Positions 35,641 to 44,544 of a DNA stretch of 64,000 bases are shown piece after piece; within the stretch, counting starts at the first letter, position 1, and every line of letters starts with the position of its first letter. Where the stretch lies: the NCBI GenBank assembly GCA_934097085.1, contig CAKONK010000004.1, positions 57,397 to 121,396 on the forward strand. The letters run 5' to 3'. The stretch is from an uncultured Bacilli bacterium. GTDB lineage: Bacteria; Bacillota_I; Bacilli_A; RF39; UBA660. The translations under genes and the position numbers were made by a program. The notes under the pieces are model-generated. The model did no database searches, was not told where the DNA came from, and worked only from the letters and a program-made list of their open reading frames with translations.

Positions 35641-36357
35641 ATGAAAGCATTATTATTAACATTATTAACAGGAATATTTTTCTTACTTGGTATTTTTATA
35701 AATAAATTATTTAAATCAAATAAATTAGTTGAGGCTTTTTCTATTGGAATGTCTTTTGTAGTTCTTTTTAATATTATCTTTTTTGATATTATTCCAGAAA
35801 TAAAAGAATTTTTTGATTTTAAATATTTTTTGATAGTAATTCTTGGCTTTTCACTTCTTAAAATTCTTGACTTTTTTGTACCAGACCATAATCATCATCA
35901 TAAAGAAAAACTTGATAATATAAAAGAACATAATAATCATCAAACTCATTTAGGCGTTATAACAATTCTTGCTTTACTATTACATAATATAATTGAAAAT
36001 ATGGTTTTATATAATATAACTTTAGGAAGTTTTAAGACTGGTTTAGTTTTATGTTTAGGAATAGGATTACATAATATTCCCTTAGGATTTCAAATTGAAA
36101 GTGGTTTAAAAGGTAAAAATAAATTTAAAGTTTTTATTCTTACAATGTCTGGATTTATTGGTGGTTTAATATGTTATTTCTTTAAAAGTATTCCACTTTA
36201 TATAACAAATTATTTATTATCATTTACTTTAGGAATGCTTATTTATTTATGCTTTTTTGAACTTCTTAAGGAGTTATTTGTTAATAGAAAAAATAAAGGT
36301 ACTTATTTTGGCATAGGACTTGGAATAATACTTGTTATTATTTTACACATTTTATAA
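35641..36357 (+). CDS. ZIP-family metal transporter
   Basis: 238 residues with about eight membrane helices, a His-rich cytoplasmic loop (PDHNHHHKEK, NNHQTH), and the metal-path motifs LLHNIIENM and GIGLHNIPLGF in helices 4 and 5. ZIP proteins bring zinc or related divalent ions into the cytoplasm. Start 35641 follows GGTGAT; a -10 TATAAT (35619-35624) gives a leader of only about ten bases. Confidence 0.87.
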   Translation: MKALLLTLLTGIFFLLGIFINKLFKSNKLVEAFSIGMSFVVLFNIIFFDIIPEIKEFFDFKYFLIVILGFSLLKILDFFVPDHNHHHKEKLDNIKEHNNHQTHLGVITILALLLHNIIENMVLYNITLGSFKTGLVLCLGIGLHNIPLGFQIESGLKGKNKFKVFILTMSGFIGGLICYFFKSIPLYITNYLLSFTLGMLIYLCFFELLKELFVNRKNKGTYFGIGLGIILVIILHIL

Positions 36358-36366
36358 AGGAGAATT

Positions 36367-37248
36367 ATGAAGAAGGTTGTAATATTCGGGGGAGCAGGAA
36401 GTATTGGCTTATCATTAATAAAATATTTACTTTCCGAAGGTAAATATGAGATTACTGTTGTAGATTTAAAAAATAAAGAAACAATTAAGAGATTAAAAAG
36501 ATATAAAAAAAGAGTTAATATTATTTATTCTGATTGTTTTGATCGTGGCCTTATTGATTTTTTAATTAAAACACATGACTTTGTTATTAATTTAGCATCA
36601 TGTGTGTCACCTCTTGCAAATTATAAAGAGGACCTTGCTAATAAAATTGAGTATGGTGTAACAGAAAATATTATTAAAGCAATTACTTATTATAATCCTA
36701 ATTGCACTTTAATTTATGGTAGTAGTACAAGTATTTTTGAAAATTTAGATACATATTATAACAAAGCTAAAATTAAAACTGAAAAGCTTGTTACAAGTAA
36801 ATGCAAAAATTATGTTATTGTAAGATTTCCCTTGGTACTTTGTGATTTAACATGTGAACCATTTATTTATACAGTTAAAAAGGAAGAAATAGTTTCTTGT
36901 ATTACTAAAGAAGATGGTGCATATGCAGTATGTAAAATTTTAGATAATTTAGATAAAGTTAATAAAAAAGAAATTAATTTAGGTAATATTGAATGTAAAT
37001 ATGAGGATATACTTAATAATATTTTAAAATATCATGGGCTTTCATTTAACTATATTTTATCAAGAATATTTTTAAGTAAAGATATGTCTTTTCCAACACT
37101 TAATGATTCAAAAAAATATGAAAAGATTTTAGAATATTCAAGTGATTCATTAGATAGTTATTTTATGAGACAAAAACGAAGAAGTAGACATAGAAAAATT
37201 AATATTTTACTAGGTAAATTCATACTTTTAATTAGGAAAGGAAGGTAG
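36367..37248 (+). CDS. NAD(P)-dependent SDR (epimerase/dehydratase-like)
   Basis: 293 residues with a Rossmann start (VVIFGGAGSIGLSLIKYL), a STSIF serine region and YYNKAKIKTEK with Y-x3-K. It is an extended SDR, shorter and more divergent than the enzyme at 3431. It lies one base upstream of the patatin gene, so the two are probably co-expressed; substrate unknown. AAAGGAG precedes the ATG. Confidence 0.75.
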   Translation: MKKVVIFGGAGSIGLSLIKYLLSEGKYEITVVDLKNKETIKRLKRYKKRVNIIYSDCFDRGLIDFLIKTHDFVINLASCVSPLANYKEDLANKIEYGVTENIIKAITYYNPNCTLIYGSSTSIFENLDTYYNKAKIKTEKLVTSKCKNYVIVRFPLVLCDLTCEPFIYTVKKEEIVSCITKEDGAYAVCKILDNLDKVNKKEINLGNIECKYEDILNNILKYHGLSFNYILSRIFLSKDMSFPTLNDSKKYEKILEYSSDSLDSYFMRQKRRSRHRKINILLGKFILLIRKGR

Positions 37249-37249
37249 T

Positions 37250-38296
37250 ATGGTAGGACTTGCATTAGCTGGTGGTGGAGTTAAAGGTAGTTATCAAATT
37301 GGCGCTTATATGGCCTTTAAAAAGTGTCATATTAAATTTGATGGTGTATGTGGAACCTCAATTGGTTCATTTAATGCTGCAATGATTGCTGCAGGAAGAG
37401 AAGAAGAACTTCTTGATTTTTGGCTTAATGCAGATATTGGTAAAATACTTGGTTATGAAAAAAAATATGTTGATTTAATTAATAGTGATAATAAAGATGA
37501 ACTTGAACTTTTAAAATCAAGTTTTGATAATTTTGTAAATATTATAAAAAATAAAGGCATAAGTATCGAAGGACTTCAGTCTACTTTAAAAGATTTTAAT
37601 TTAGAACCTGATATTAGAAATAGTAAAATGGATTTTGGTCTTATTACTTATAGACTTAAGGATTTTAAACCTTTAGAACTTTTCAAAGAGGATATGAAAA
37701 AAGGTTCTATAAATAACTATATTATTTCAAGTTGTTATTTACCAGTATTTAAAATGGAAAAACTCGAAGATAATAGTTATTATTTTGATGGTGGTATTTA
37801 TGATAATTGCCCAGCGAATATGATGCTTAAAAAAGGTTATGATAAAGTATATCGTGTTGAACTTAAAGGCATGGGTTTTAAGAAAAAACTTATTGATAAA
37901 GATAAAGTTATAACAATAGTTCCTACGAGAAAACTATCATCAACCTTAACTGTTAATAAAAAATCTATTACAGAAAATATTCAAATAGGTTATTTTGATA
38001 CAATAAAAGTTCTTAAAAATTATCCTGGAGAAAGATATATATTTAAAAAAAGTCCTAATTGGTATTATGATTTTGTACTTAAAAATGTTTCTGATAAAGA
38101 CATATTAAAATATAAAACATTATTTAATGTTAAAGATAATAAGTCGCTAGTTATTAAACTTATAGAGTATGCTATGGAAAAAGATGAAGTAACTTACTTT
38201 AATATATATAGTTTAAATAAAATGATTAAAAAATATAAAAATAGTAATCAAAAATATGGTATTTATAGAGTAATTAAAGATTTTAAATCTTTTTAA
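37250..38296 (+). CDS. Patatin-like phospholipase
   Basis: 348 residues. GLALAGGGVKGSYQIG forms the oxyanion hole, CGTSIGSFNA the G-x-S-x-G nucleophile, and YYFDGGIYDNCP the D-G-G catalytic aspartate. This Ser-Asp dyad family hydrolyses membrane lipids. After about residue 230 the sequence is not part of the core fold and is unassigned. GGAAGG precedes the ATG. Confidence 0.9.
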   Translation: MVGLALAGGGVKGSYQIGAYMAFKKCHIKFDGVCGTSIGSFNAAMIAAGREEELLDFWLNADIGKILGYEKKYVDLINSDNKDELELLKSSFDNFVNIIKNKGISIEGLQSTLKDFNLEPDIRNSKMDFGLITYRLKDFKPLELFKEDMKKGSINNYIISSCYLPVFKMEKLEDNSYYFDGGIYDNCPANMMLKKGYDKVYRVELKGMGFKKKLIDKDKVITIVPTRKLSSTLTVNKKSITENIQIGYFDTIKVLKNYPGERYIFKKSPNWYYDFVLKNVSDKDILKYKTLFNVKDNKSLVIKLIEYAMEKDEVTYFNIYSLNKMIKKYKNSNQKYGIYRVIKDFKSF

Positions 38297-38325
38297 AGAT
38301 GAACTTACAAAGTTTGTCTTTTTTA
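38295..38325 (+). terminator. Terminator of the SDR-patatin pair
   Basis: AAAGA-TG-AACTT pairs with AAGTT-TG-TCTTT across a short loop (an internal TG/TG loop), then TTTTTT. Confidence 0.7.
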
Positions 38326-38371
38326 TTTTTGATGTATAAAAATATATTTTTTATAAACTTATAATTTATTT

Positions 38372-38402
38372 AAAAATACCTATACTAAATATAGGTGTTT
38401 TT
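38372..38402 (+). promoter_or_regulatory. Long hairpin ending 2 nt before the next start codon
   Basis: AAAAATACCTATA (38372-38384) pairs with TATAGGTGTTTTT (38390-38402), 13 bp with one G-T pair and a 5-nt loop. It looks like a terminator, yet its right arm holds the AGGTG ribosome-binding site of the gene at 38405, so it could block translation or end read-through transcription. Confidence 0.55.
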
Positions 38403-38404
38403 AA

Positions 38405-38761
38405 ATGGATTATAATAAAATATATATAAATAGTTCAAATATAATAGATAATTTAGAAAGTATGTATTATAAAACTAATAATATAAAATTAAAAAATAAA
38501 ATATTATATGAAATTAATAAATATAAAAAACTTAATGAAATATGTTTAATTAAAAATCCAAATATTAAAGAAAATATAATTCATAAATTATCTAATGATT
38601 TCTTATTTATTATAAAATTAAATTTTATAAATGATGAAAATATTGTAAAAAATATTATAGATTTATTTGATGATAATATAAAAAAATTTTCTAGTAGAAA
38701 GTATTTATTTTATAAAAATTTACTTGAAAAAAGTAAAATTAATTTTAAATATATTAAATAA
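38405..38761 (+). CDS. Hypothetical helical protein, 118 residues
   Basis: I do not recognise this protein. It is rich in Asn, Lys and Ile, predicted mostly helical, without a membrane segment or cysteine motif. The last 30 bp of the gene are repeated at 38944-38973. It opens the accessory stretch after the patatin gene. A hairpin covers its ribosome-binding site. Confidence 0.55.
   Translation: MDYNKIYINSSNIIDNLESMYYKTNNIKLKNKILYEINKYKKLNEICLIKNPNIKENIIHKLSNDFLFIIKLNFINDENIVKNIIDLFDDNIKKFSSRKYLFYKNLLEKSKINFKYIK
38726..38755 (+). repeat. 30-bp direct repeat, copy a
   Basis: The 3' end of the hypothetical gene (GAAAAAAGTAAAATT...) recurs base for base at 38944-38973, 218 bp downstream. Confidence 0.75.
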
Positions 38762-38774
38762 AACTGTTTTTGTT

Positions 38775-38814
38775 CATTGAGAAAAAACGGTAAAAGTGGC
38801 AAAAATTCTCAATG
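38775..38814. repeat. 9-bp inverted repeat
   Basis: CATTGAGAA (38775-38783) is inverted at TTCTCAATG (38806-38814) around a 22-nt loop, in the gap after the hypothetical gene. No T-run follows, so it is not a standard terminator. Confidence 0.45.
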
Positions 38815-38943
38815 GTTATTCATAGTATTCATTAATAAAATTTTTAATATTGGTTAAAATAAGAGTGGTAAAGTTAAAATGAAATTATAATTTTATATAT
38901 AAAATATTTTTAATTCATAATTATTTTATTAAAAAATATTGTC

Positions 38944-38973
38944 GAAAAAAGTAAAATTAATTTTAAATATATT
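38944..38973 (+). repeat. 30-bp direct repeat, copy b
   Basis: Exact copy of 38726-38755 in the non-coding gap before 39018; flanking bases are only loosely similar. It looks like a leftover of a duplicated gene end. Confidence 0.75.
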
Positions 38974-39017
38974 GTTTAGAAATATTTTTTGTGATATCAT
39001 TTATAATAGGTGAGGGT

Positions 39018-40106
39018 ATGAAGAAAGACACTAATGTGATAATTGTAGTTTTTTTAGTAGTTATTTCTTTTGCGTGTCTTTCAATAGGAACTACTTATGC
39101 ATACCTATCAACAGTTTCGGTTGGAGGAACACAAAATATTACCACGGGTAATTTAACCGCTAATTTAACTATAAATGGTATGGAAAACGTCGAAATAGCA
39201 CCTATGAGTGATGAAGATGGAGTAAACCAAACTACTTATGCTAAAGTTGTCATAGATAAAAATAATCAATATACTGTATTTTATTCTTTAAGCTTATCTT
39301 ATTCTTTAGATAGTTTGCCTAATGGAGTTGCTAGTGATGATTTATTGCCACTTGATTTTATTAAAGTGGCTGTTTTTGCTAGTGATACAGATTCTATTGC
39401 AAGTGCTGTTCAAGTAACCGATCCAGTTAAAATTACAGATCTTCCTATGCAAAGTGTAGATACAACCAATCATTATAATGATGAGTATATGCTCACATTT
39501 AATACTTTTAAAGTGCAATCAGATAAAAAATATTATTTTATTAAAGCATGGCTTGTTCAGGAAACACCATCTGATTTAGATGGAAAATATATTTATTTAG
39601 ATGCAAATGTTAATCAAGAACCACTTGTTAGTAAATCTTTATATAATTTCACTAATATAAGTGTAATTAATGGAAGCACTACTTTAAGTAGTGGCTATAC
39701 TATAAAATTACAAAAGGGTGCCATTACAGGAACAGCCTCACTTTCTAATGTTCCTACAGGTACTTATCTTTTAGAAGTTGTTTATAATGGAAACACATAT
39801 AGTACCACTGTAAAAATAAAGGAAGTTGATGAGACAAGTACTACGGAGGGAGTATCTTCTTTAAGTGGGAATACTTGTAGTGCAAATGAACCTTTACAAA
39901 ACTGTGCTTATACATATTACACAACTGTGGATAAATTAATTAGAAAAAATGATATAACTACATATAGTAATGTAAGTCCTACAACATCCTATAATGTACC
40001 TAATTCTTATGTTATAGTAGGTAAAGACTCTTTAGGAGTATCAGAAATAAGTGGTTTAAAATTAACACTTAATTCTAGTGATTATTCTATTACATTAAGT
40101 AAATAG
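39018..40106 (+). CDS. Secreted beta-rich protein with SipW-type signal
   Basis: 362 residues. The signal segment runs about 6-27 and ends IGTTYAYLSTVSVGG, the T-x-A-Y-L/F pattern of TasA/camelysin-type SipW substrates. The N-terminal part (LTANLTINGMENVEIAP) resembles the camelysin beta fold; the C-terminal part is Ser/Thr-rich and repetitive in style with one cysteine pair (NTCSANEPLQNCAY). It ends in a terminator. AGGTGAGGG precedes ATG 39018. Role likely structural, at the cell surface or matrix. Confidence 0.65.
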   Translation: MKKDTNVIIVVFLVVISFACLSIGTTYAYLSTVSVGGTQNITTGNLTANLTINGMENVEIAPMSDEDGVNQTTYAKVVIDKNNQYTVFYSLSLSYSLDSLPNGVASDDLLPLDFIKVAVFASDTDSIASAVQVTDPVKITDLPMQSVDTTNHYNDEYMLTFNTFKVQSDKKYYFIKAWLVQETPSDLDGKYIYLDANVNQEPLVSKSLYNFTNISVINGSTTLSSGYTIKLQKGAITGTASLSNVPTGTYLLEVVYNGNTYSTTVKIKEVDETSTTEGVSSLSGNTCSANEPLQNCAYTYYTTVDKLIRKNDITTYSNVSPTTSYNVPNSYVIVGKDSLGVSEISGLKLTLNSSDYSITLSK

Positions 40107-40107
40107 T

Positions 40108-40130
40108 AAAGTGATTTATTCACTTTTTTA
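40108..40130 (+). terminator. Terminator of the SipW-type gene
   Basis: AAAGTGA (40108-40114) pairs with TCACTTT (40120-40126), then TTTTT. A second AAGTGA-TCACTT hairpin with T-run stands at 40197-40215. Confidence 0.8.
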
Positions 40131-40752
40131 TTTGCTTATTAATTATATATTACATATACTACTATAGTAAAATTACTTTATATGTGTTGAATAATTAAGT
40201 GATTTGTCACTTTTTCCGACTTTCTCCGATTTTCTCCAATTTGTAGTTTTTTGTTAAAAAAATTTAACGTAGGTATGAAAACTATATTCTAATTGTTATA
40301 TTATTGACTACTAATGTAAGTTTTTTTGAATATACTATTATATTACAAAATATATTACAAAAGGGTGCTATAGATATATTAATTAGAAATAATTACATCT
40401 CTTAAACTTTTGAAATATGGTATGTAATGCATTATTGTAGTAATGAATTTATAAAAAGTAAAGGTGTTAAAAAACTAGAAAATTTAAATGGAATATATAG
40501 TGAAAATTTGAATATTTATAAAATAATTCCATTAGATGTTATTATATTCTTTATAACCATACATTTCATTTATAAAAAATATTGCTGAAATCTTTTTCTT
40601 TTTTATAATGTTTGCAATTTTGTTAATTTGTTTATAAATTGTGGCATTGTTATTGAATAAAAAAGTATTTATAGTAAAAGTATTATTTTTAAAAAAAATA
40701 AAAAAGTTGGCATTTTATGTTTTTGTTGAATTAAATATATGAGAATATGGTT

Positions 40753-40781
40753 ATTCTATGATATAATAAGTCACATAGAAT
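40753..40781 (+). promoter_or_regulatory. Palindrome holding a -10 box, upstream of the Abi-like gene
   Basis: ATTCTATG (40753-40760) is inverted at CATAGAAT (40774-40781), and TATAAT (40762-40767) lies between the arms. A repressor bound here would cover the promoter. Confidence 0.5.
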
Positions 40782-40862
40782 TATTTTTGAAAAATATAAA
40801 AGTATGAAATGCAAAAATTTAAAACTTATTGAGGATAGTAACTATATTTTTCAAAAATAATT
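40779..40862. repeat. 20-bp perfect inverted repeat in the leader of the Abi-like gene
   Basis: AATTATTTTTGAAAAATATA (40779-40798) is perfectly inverted at 40843-40862 with a 44-nt spacer, ending 33 nt before the start codon. In RNA this would be a long stem in the 5' leader. Confidence 0.8.
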
Positions 40863-40895
40863 ATTATAAAAAATATTATATGAAGAAGGAGTAAC

Positions 40896-41789
40896 ATGAA
40901 TGATTATTACAATTTATTGAGAAATAAAGATATAATAGCGATATTAGATGGAGATTGCGTAATTGAGGAATTAAATGGAATTAAAATAGCAATGCCTTAT
41001 TTAAGTGGACCTATAATTTGCGAAATTTCTCAGAAGTTTGGGTATTATCAAGGATATTTTTGGGGTACTAACTCAAAACAAAATCTTAGTAGATGGCAAT
41101 ATATGGATAATATTTTGAAATATGTTGTTGCTGAAAATAAAGTAAATCAATTTTTGTCATATTTGATGCAAAGAGATAGGTTCACTGATATTTCTAAAAA
41201 TGTTTGTAATATAAATGATTTTGAGTCTATGTACAAATATACAATAAAAAAAATATTAGATAAAATTAATTCAATATTATATTTTGGAGGTCATAAATTA
41301 GTTGTGATTAATAATCAGTTTATAATTAAGGACTATAAAGAAAAAATAACTATAGATGTTCCTAATATTAATATTGTTGATAGAGAATATATTAAAGATT
41401 TATCTAGGCGTGCAATGAAAGATATTGATGAAGGTAATCTTGACAGCGCCATTACGAAATCGAGAACTATTTTAGAAGAAATCTTTTGTTATGTTATTGA
41501 AATTAAAAATGAAATACCATCAGATAGTGGTGATATTGGTAAATTATTTAAACAAGTAAAAGATTTATATTGCATGCATACTGATAAGAATGCAAATAAG
41601 TATGTTAATAAATTATTGTCAGGTCTTGAAAATATTGTTCAATCAATTGCAGAAATGAGAAATAATGTGAGCGATTCACATGGTGTTGGCAATAAAAGAG
41701 TTGATATTATGGAACATCATGCTAGATTGGCTGTAAATTCATCTACAACAATGGCAGAATTTATCCTTTCTATATCACAAAATTCTTAA
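40896..41789 (+). CDS. Abortive-infection C-terminal (Abi_C-like) domain protein
   Basis: 297 residues. The N-terminal ~130 residues are unassigned; the C-terminal half (about 165-297) has the Abi_C layout: LDSAITKSRTILEEIFCYVI, IGKLFKQVKDLY, and MRNNVSDSHGVG, the RN-x2-SD-x-HG core, followed by an HHARLAVNSSTTMAEFIL helix. Proteins with this domain are linked to phage abortive infection. AGAAGGAG precedes the ATG. It stands alone in an accessory zone behind unusual inverted repeats, as expected of a stand-alone defence gene. Confidence 0.7.
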   Translation: MNDYYNLLRNKDIIAILDGDCVIEELNGIKIAMPYLSGPIICEISQKFGYYQGYFWGTNSKQNLSRWQYMDNILKYVVAENKVNQFLSYLMQRDRFTDISKNVCNINDFESMYKYTIKKILDKINSILYFGGHKLVVINNQFIIKDYKEKITIDVPNINIVDREYIKDLSRRAMKDIDEGNLDSAITKSRTILEEIFCYVIEIKNEIPSDSGDIGKLFKQVKDLYCMHTDKNANKYVNKLLSGLENIVQSIAEMRNNVSDSHGVGNKRVDIMEHHARLAVNSSTTMAEFILSISQNS

Positions 41790-42163
41790 TAAAAGTGAAA
41801 AAGATAAAAAATGATATGTTTATTTAATACTAAATCTTAATATATTAAATAAAAACAAAAAAGCATAATGACATACTAGCAAAAATATGTAGTTATTTAG
41901 TAGCAATGTGTTTGAGCCCTGTAAAATAAATGTATTAAATTTCTATAATGAATTAATTAGATTTATAAAAGAGGGTTAATGCCTATAAATGAAATATTCT
42001 TTACTAGAAAAGAGTAAATAAGTATAATTTTATCTTTTCTTTTACACTTTTTATTTTCTAGATTATGAATTATAGCAAAAACTTTTACAAATTTACAAAA
42101 AGGACTTGATTTATGATTATGATTTGTGATAAATTTATAATAGAAAGGAGATAGGAAAACAAG
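41790..42163. other. Non-coding stretch with an imperfect stem-loop
   Basis: No gene is seen in 374 bp. CTAGAAAA (42004-42011) is inverted at TTTTCTAG (42054-42061), with further partial pairing between AGTAAA and TTTACACT inside. TATAAT (42136-42141) and AAAGGAG (42144-42150) belong to the gene at 42164. Confidence 0.5.
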
Positions 42164-42928
42164 ATGGAAAAGAAAAATACTTTATTGTTAACTGTTATTG
42201 CAGTAGCTACATTATTAGTAGCAGTAGTAGGAGCTACATTCGCATACTTCGGTTCATTTAGTGTAAATAACCAATCAAGAGCTAATGTTAATGTTAAAAC
42301 TGATGAAGCTATAGGTTCATCTTTAATATCTACAGGAGCTGATATTAGTATACATGTTACAGGTCAACAAATGACTTATGATCCAACTAAAACTGAAACA
42401 GATAAAACTGATGTAAGTGGAGCAACTGACAATGGTACTTTAACTGTTACTCTTGATGCTAACAGTGCAGCAACAATAACTACTTGTACTTATGATATAG
42501 TTTTCCAATATGATTCAGGTGCTACTGTTTATGGTCCTGGTGGTAAAGGACCTACTAAGTATGGTGCAGATAATGCTAGTTCTTTAGATGGAAAAGAATT
42601 TACTTATCAATATGCAGTTGTTGCACCTACTGGACCTGCTACACCTGCTGCTGATGAAAAGATAACTATGGTAAAAGCTGAAAATACAGAACATTCTTTT
42701 TCTGATTTCAGTGGAGCAACAAGTCTAGAAAATGTTGTTAAAGTTGGAAGTGGTAAAATTTCTACTTCTCAAGGTGCTACTACAGATACTAAATATGTAC
42801 AACAAGTAAAATTTACTGTTAAATTCTATAATTTCCCTTCAATTGCACAAGATGTAGTTGCTGATGGAAACTATAAAGGTGCATTCTTCATTACTAATGA
42901 AGCATGTAGTTCAGAACCTAGAAGTTAG
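42164..42928 (+). CDS. Secreted beta-rich protein with SipW-type signal
   Basis: 254 residues. The N-terminus (KKNTLLLTVIAVATLLVAVVG) ends ATFAYFGSFSV, a clear A-x-A-Y-F signal of the TasA/camelysin type. The rest is Thr/Ala/Gly-rich with two late features, a CTYDIVFQYDSG segment and a final EACSSEPRS. Its codon choice uses more G and C than the neighbours, as expected for a highly expressed surface protein. Strong AAAGGAG site and a GC-rich terminator. Probably a fibre or surface-layer subunit. Confidence 0.65.
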   Translation: MEKKNTLLLTVIAVATLLVAVVGATFAYFGSFSVNNQSRANVNVKTDEAIGSSLISTGADISIHVTGQQMTYDPTKTETDKTDVSGATDNGTLTVTLDANSAATITTCTYDIVFQYDSGATVYGPGGKGPTKYGADNASSLDGKEFTYQYAVVAPTGPATPAADEKITMVKAENTEHSFSDFSGATSLENVVKVGSGKISTSQGATTDTKYVQQVKFTVKFYNFPSIAQDVVADGNYKGAFFITNEACSSEPRS

Positions 42929-42958
42929 TAACAAGTTAACAATTTAATAATATAAAAT

Positions 42959-42981
42959 ACGGCCTTAGTGGTCGTTTTTTT
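42959..42981 (+). terminator. Terminator of the SipW-type gene at 42164
   Basis: ACGGCC (42959-42964) pairs with GGTCGT (42970-42975) with one G-T pair, then seven T. Confidence 0.82.
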
Positions 42982-43015
42982 GTGGCTAGTATGATAAAAT
43001 ACTATTGAGGTAGTT

Positions 43016-44512
43016 ATGAGTAAAGTAAAAGAGTTTATTAAGAATAATAAATTATTAATATTTTGTATATTATTCTTAAATTTTATATTAATGAATTTAA
43101 AATATACAAAAGGATTACAAACTGTAGATTTATATTATTTAATACCTCAAGGTAAGTATATATTAAATAATGGTATATATCATATAGATCCATTTTCTAT
43201 TCACCGTGGACTTCATGTAGTGGTGCAAAATTATTTATCTTCAGTATTATTGTTTTTAATATATAAAGTGTTTTCTTGGAATGGATTTGTAATATACACC
43301 TGTTTATGTAATACTTTTATTTGTTATTTAATATATAAGATATGTTTATTAATAAGTTCAAATAACAAAGGATTATCGATTATAATAATGATAATTAATG
43401 ATATTTTATTATATTATTTTTTAACACCTAGACCGCAACTTTTAAGTTATATAAATTTATTGTTAGTTATATATTTATTAGAGTTATATGTTCATAAAAA
43501 TAATAAAAAGTATTTATATTTTATACCTTTAATATCTATATTACAGGTAAATTTACATGCATCTTTATGGATAATGATATTTTTATTTATGCTTCCTTAT
43601 ATAGTAGATGGTTTTAATATTAAATGGTGTAGCAAATATAATGTAAAACCAATTATTATAATATTTTTAATATCTTTAATATGCGGACTTATTAATCCTT
43701 ATGGAATAGAAAATATTACTTTTATATTTGGTTCATTTCATAATAAATATATGACAAGTTTAATACCAGAACTTTATAGAACGGGTTTTAATACAATATG
43801 GGGAATTAGATTTTTAGCAATTTTAATTATTACTAGTTTGGTATATATTATATTTGTTAATAAAAAATTTAATGTTAGATATCTATGTTTATATTTAGGT
43901 ACTATGATATTAGGTTTATCTAGTATAAAAGGGTTTAGTAATTTCTTATTGTGTGGTATATTTCCTTTTGCTTATTATTTTAAAAATAAGAGGATTGATT
44001 TAAATTATTATAAAGATTCAATAAATAAGCTATGCAATGTATTCATAATTATTATATTATCTATTTCAACATTATTGGTTATTTTAAAACACGATGAAGT
44101 ACAAAGGTATTATGCCGAAAGTTCTTACTCTTTTTTACTTGAACATTATGATAAAAAAGATATTAGACTATATTCTATTATGGAAGATGGTGGCTATGGT
44201 ATGTTTTTAGGAGTTAAATCATATTTAGATTGTAGAGCGGAGTATTTTATCAAATATAATAATAAGAAATATGATATTTTAAAGGAGTACTCTTTATTAC
44301 AATCTGGTAAAATAGATATTAACGAATTTCTAGATAAATATGAATTTACACATTTATTGCTTCCAAGTGGAGATATAATGTTTAAACCCTCTGAAATAGA
44401 AGGGTATAAATTAATTTATATTGATAAAAAATATGGATTTAAATTATATGTAAGAAGTGATTTAATTAAGGAAGATACTCCAGAAATAAAAGAATTATAT
44501 GTTGAAATATGA
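43016..44512 (+). CDS. Polytopic membrane protein, GT-C glycosyltransferase-like
   Basis: 498 residues with about eleven membrane helices and a C-terminal soluble tail of ~120 residues. The early TVDLYYLIPQGKYILNNGIY and HIDPFSIHRGL loop resembles GT-C-type membrane proteins, where an Asp in the first external loop is catalytic. The tail has RLYSIMEDGGYGMFLG and YLDCRAEYF. It could transfer a lipid-linked sugar outside the membrane; acceptor unknown. The last 84 bp of the gene are copied at 46581-46673. Confidence 0.6.
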   Translation: MSKVKEFIKNNKLLIFCILFLNFILMNLKYTKGLQTVDLYYLIPQGKYILNNGIYHIDPFSIHRGLHVVVQNYLSSVLLFLIYKVFSWNGFVIYTCLCNTFICYLIYKICLLISSNNKGLSIIIMIINDILLYYFLTPRPQLLSYINLLLVIYLLELYVHKNNKKYLYFIPLISILQVNLHASLWIMIFLFMLPYIVDGFNIKWCSKYNVKPIIIIFLISLICGLINPYGIENITFIFGSFHNKYMTSLIPELYRTGFNTIWGIRFLAILIITSLVYIIFVNKKFNVRYLCLYLGTMILGLSSIKGFSNFLLCGIFPFAYYFKNKRIDLNYYKDSINKLCNVFIIIILSISTLLVILKHDEVQRYYAESSYSFLLEHYDKKDIRLYSIMEDGGYGMFLGVKSYLDCRAEYFIKYNNKKYDILKEYSLLQSGKIDINEFLDKYEFTHLLLPSGDIMFKPSEIEGYKLIYIDKKYGFKLYVRSDLIKEDTPEIKELYVEI

Positions 44513-44521
44513 TGTATGGTA
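44429..44521 (+). repeat. 93-bp direct repeat, left copy (coding)
   Basis: The 3' end of the GT-C-like gene plus 9 bp. The right copy is at 46581-46673 and differs at about five positions, each a G here changed to A or T there. The two copies flank 2,059 bp holding four tandem repeats, the ATPase gene and decayed queH. Confidence 0.9.
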
Positions 44522-44544
44522 GTTAAATAAATATTATTAAGCAT

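Larger units (their letters stand above)
40131..40895. other. Long non-coding stretch with gene remnants
   Basis: No intact gene is seen in these 765 bp. They hold a second terminator-like hairpin (40197-40215), three 10-bp units of TCCGA-type sequence (40215-40244), a short open stretch at 40424-40588 (starting MHYCSNEFIKSKGVKK) that may be a gene remnant, and the structured leader of the next gene from 40753 on. Confidence 0.5.

Noticed and set aside
40424..40588. Short open stretch starting MHYCSNEF
   Set aside because: No ribosome-binding site, no family, and degraded surroundings; noted only as a possible remnant.
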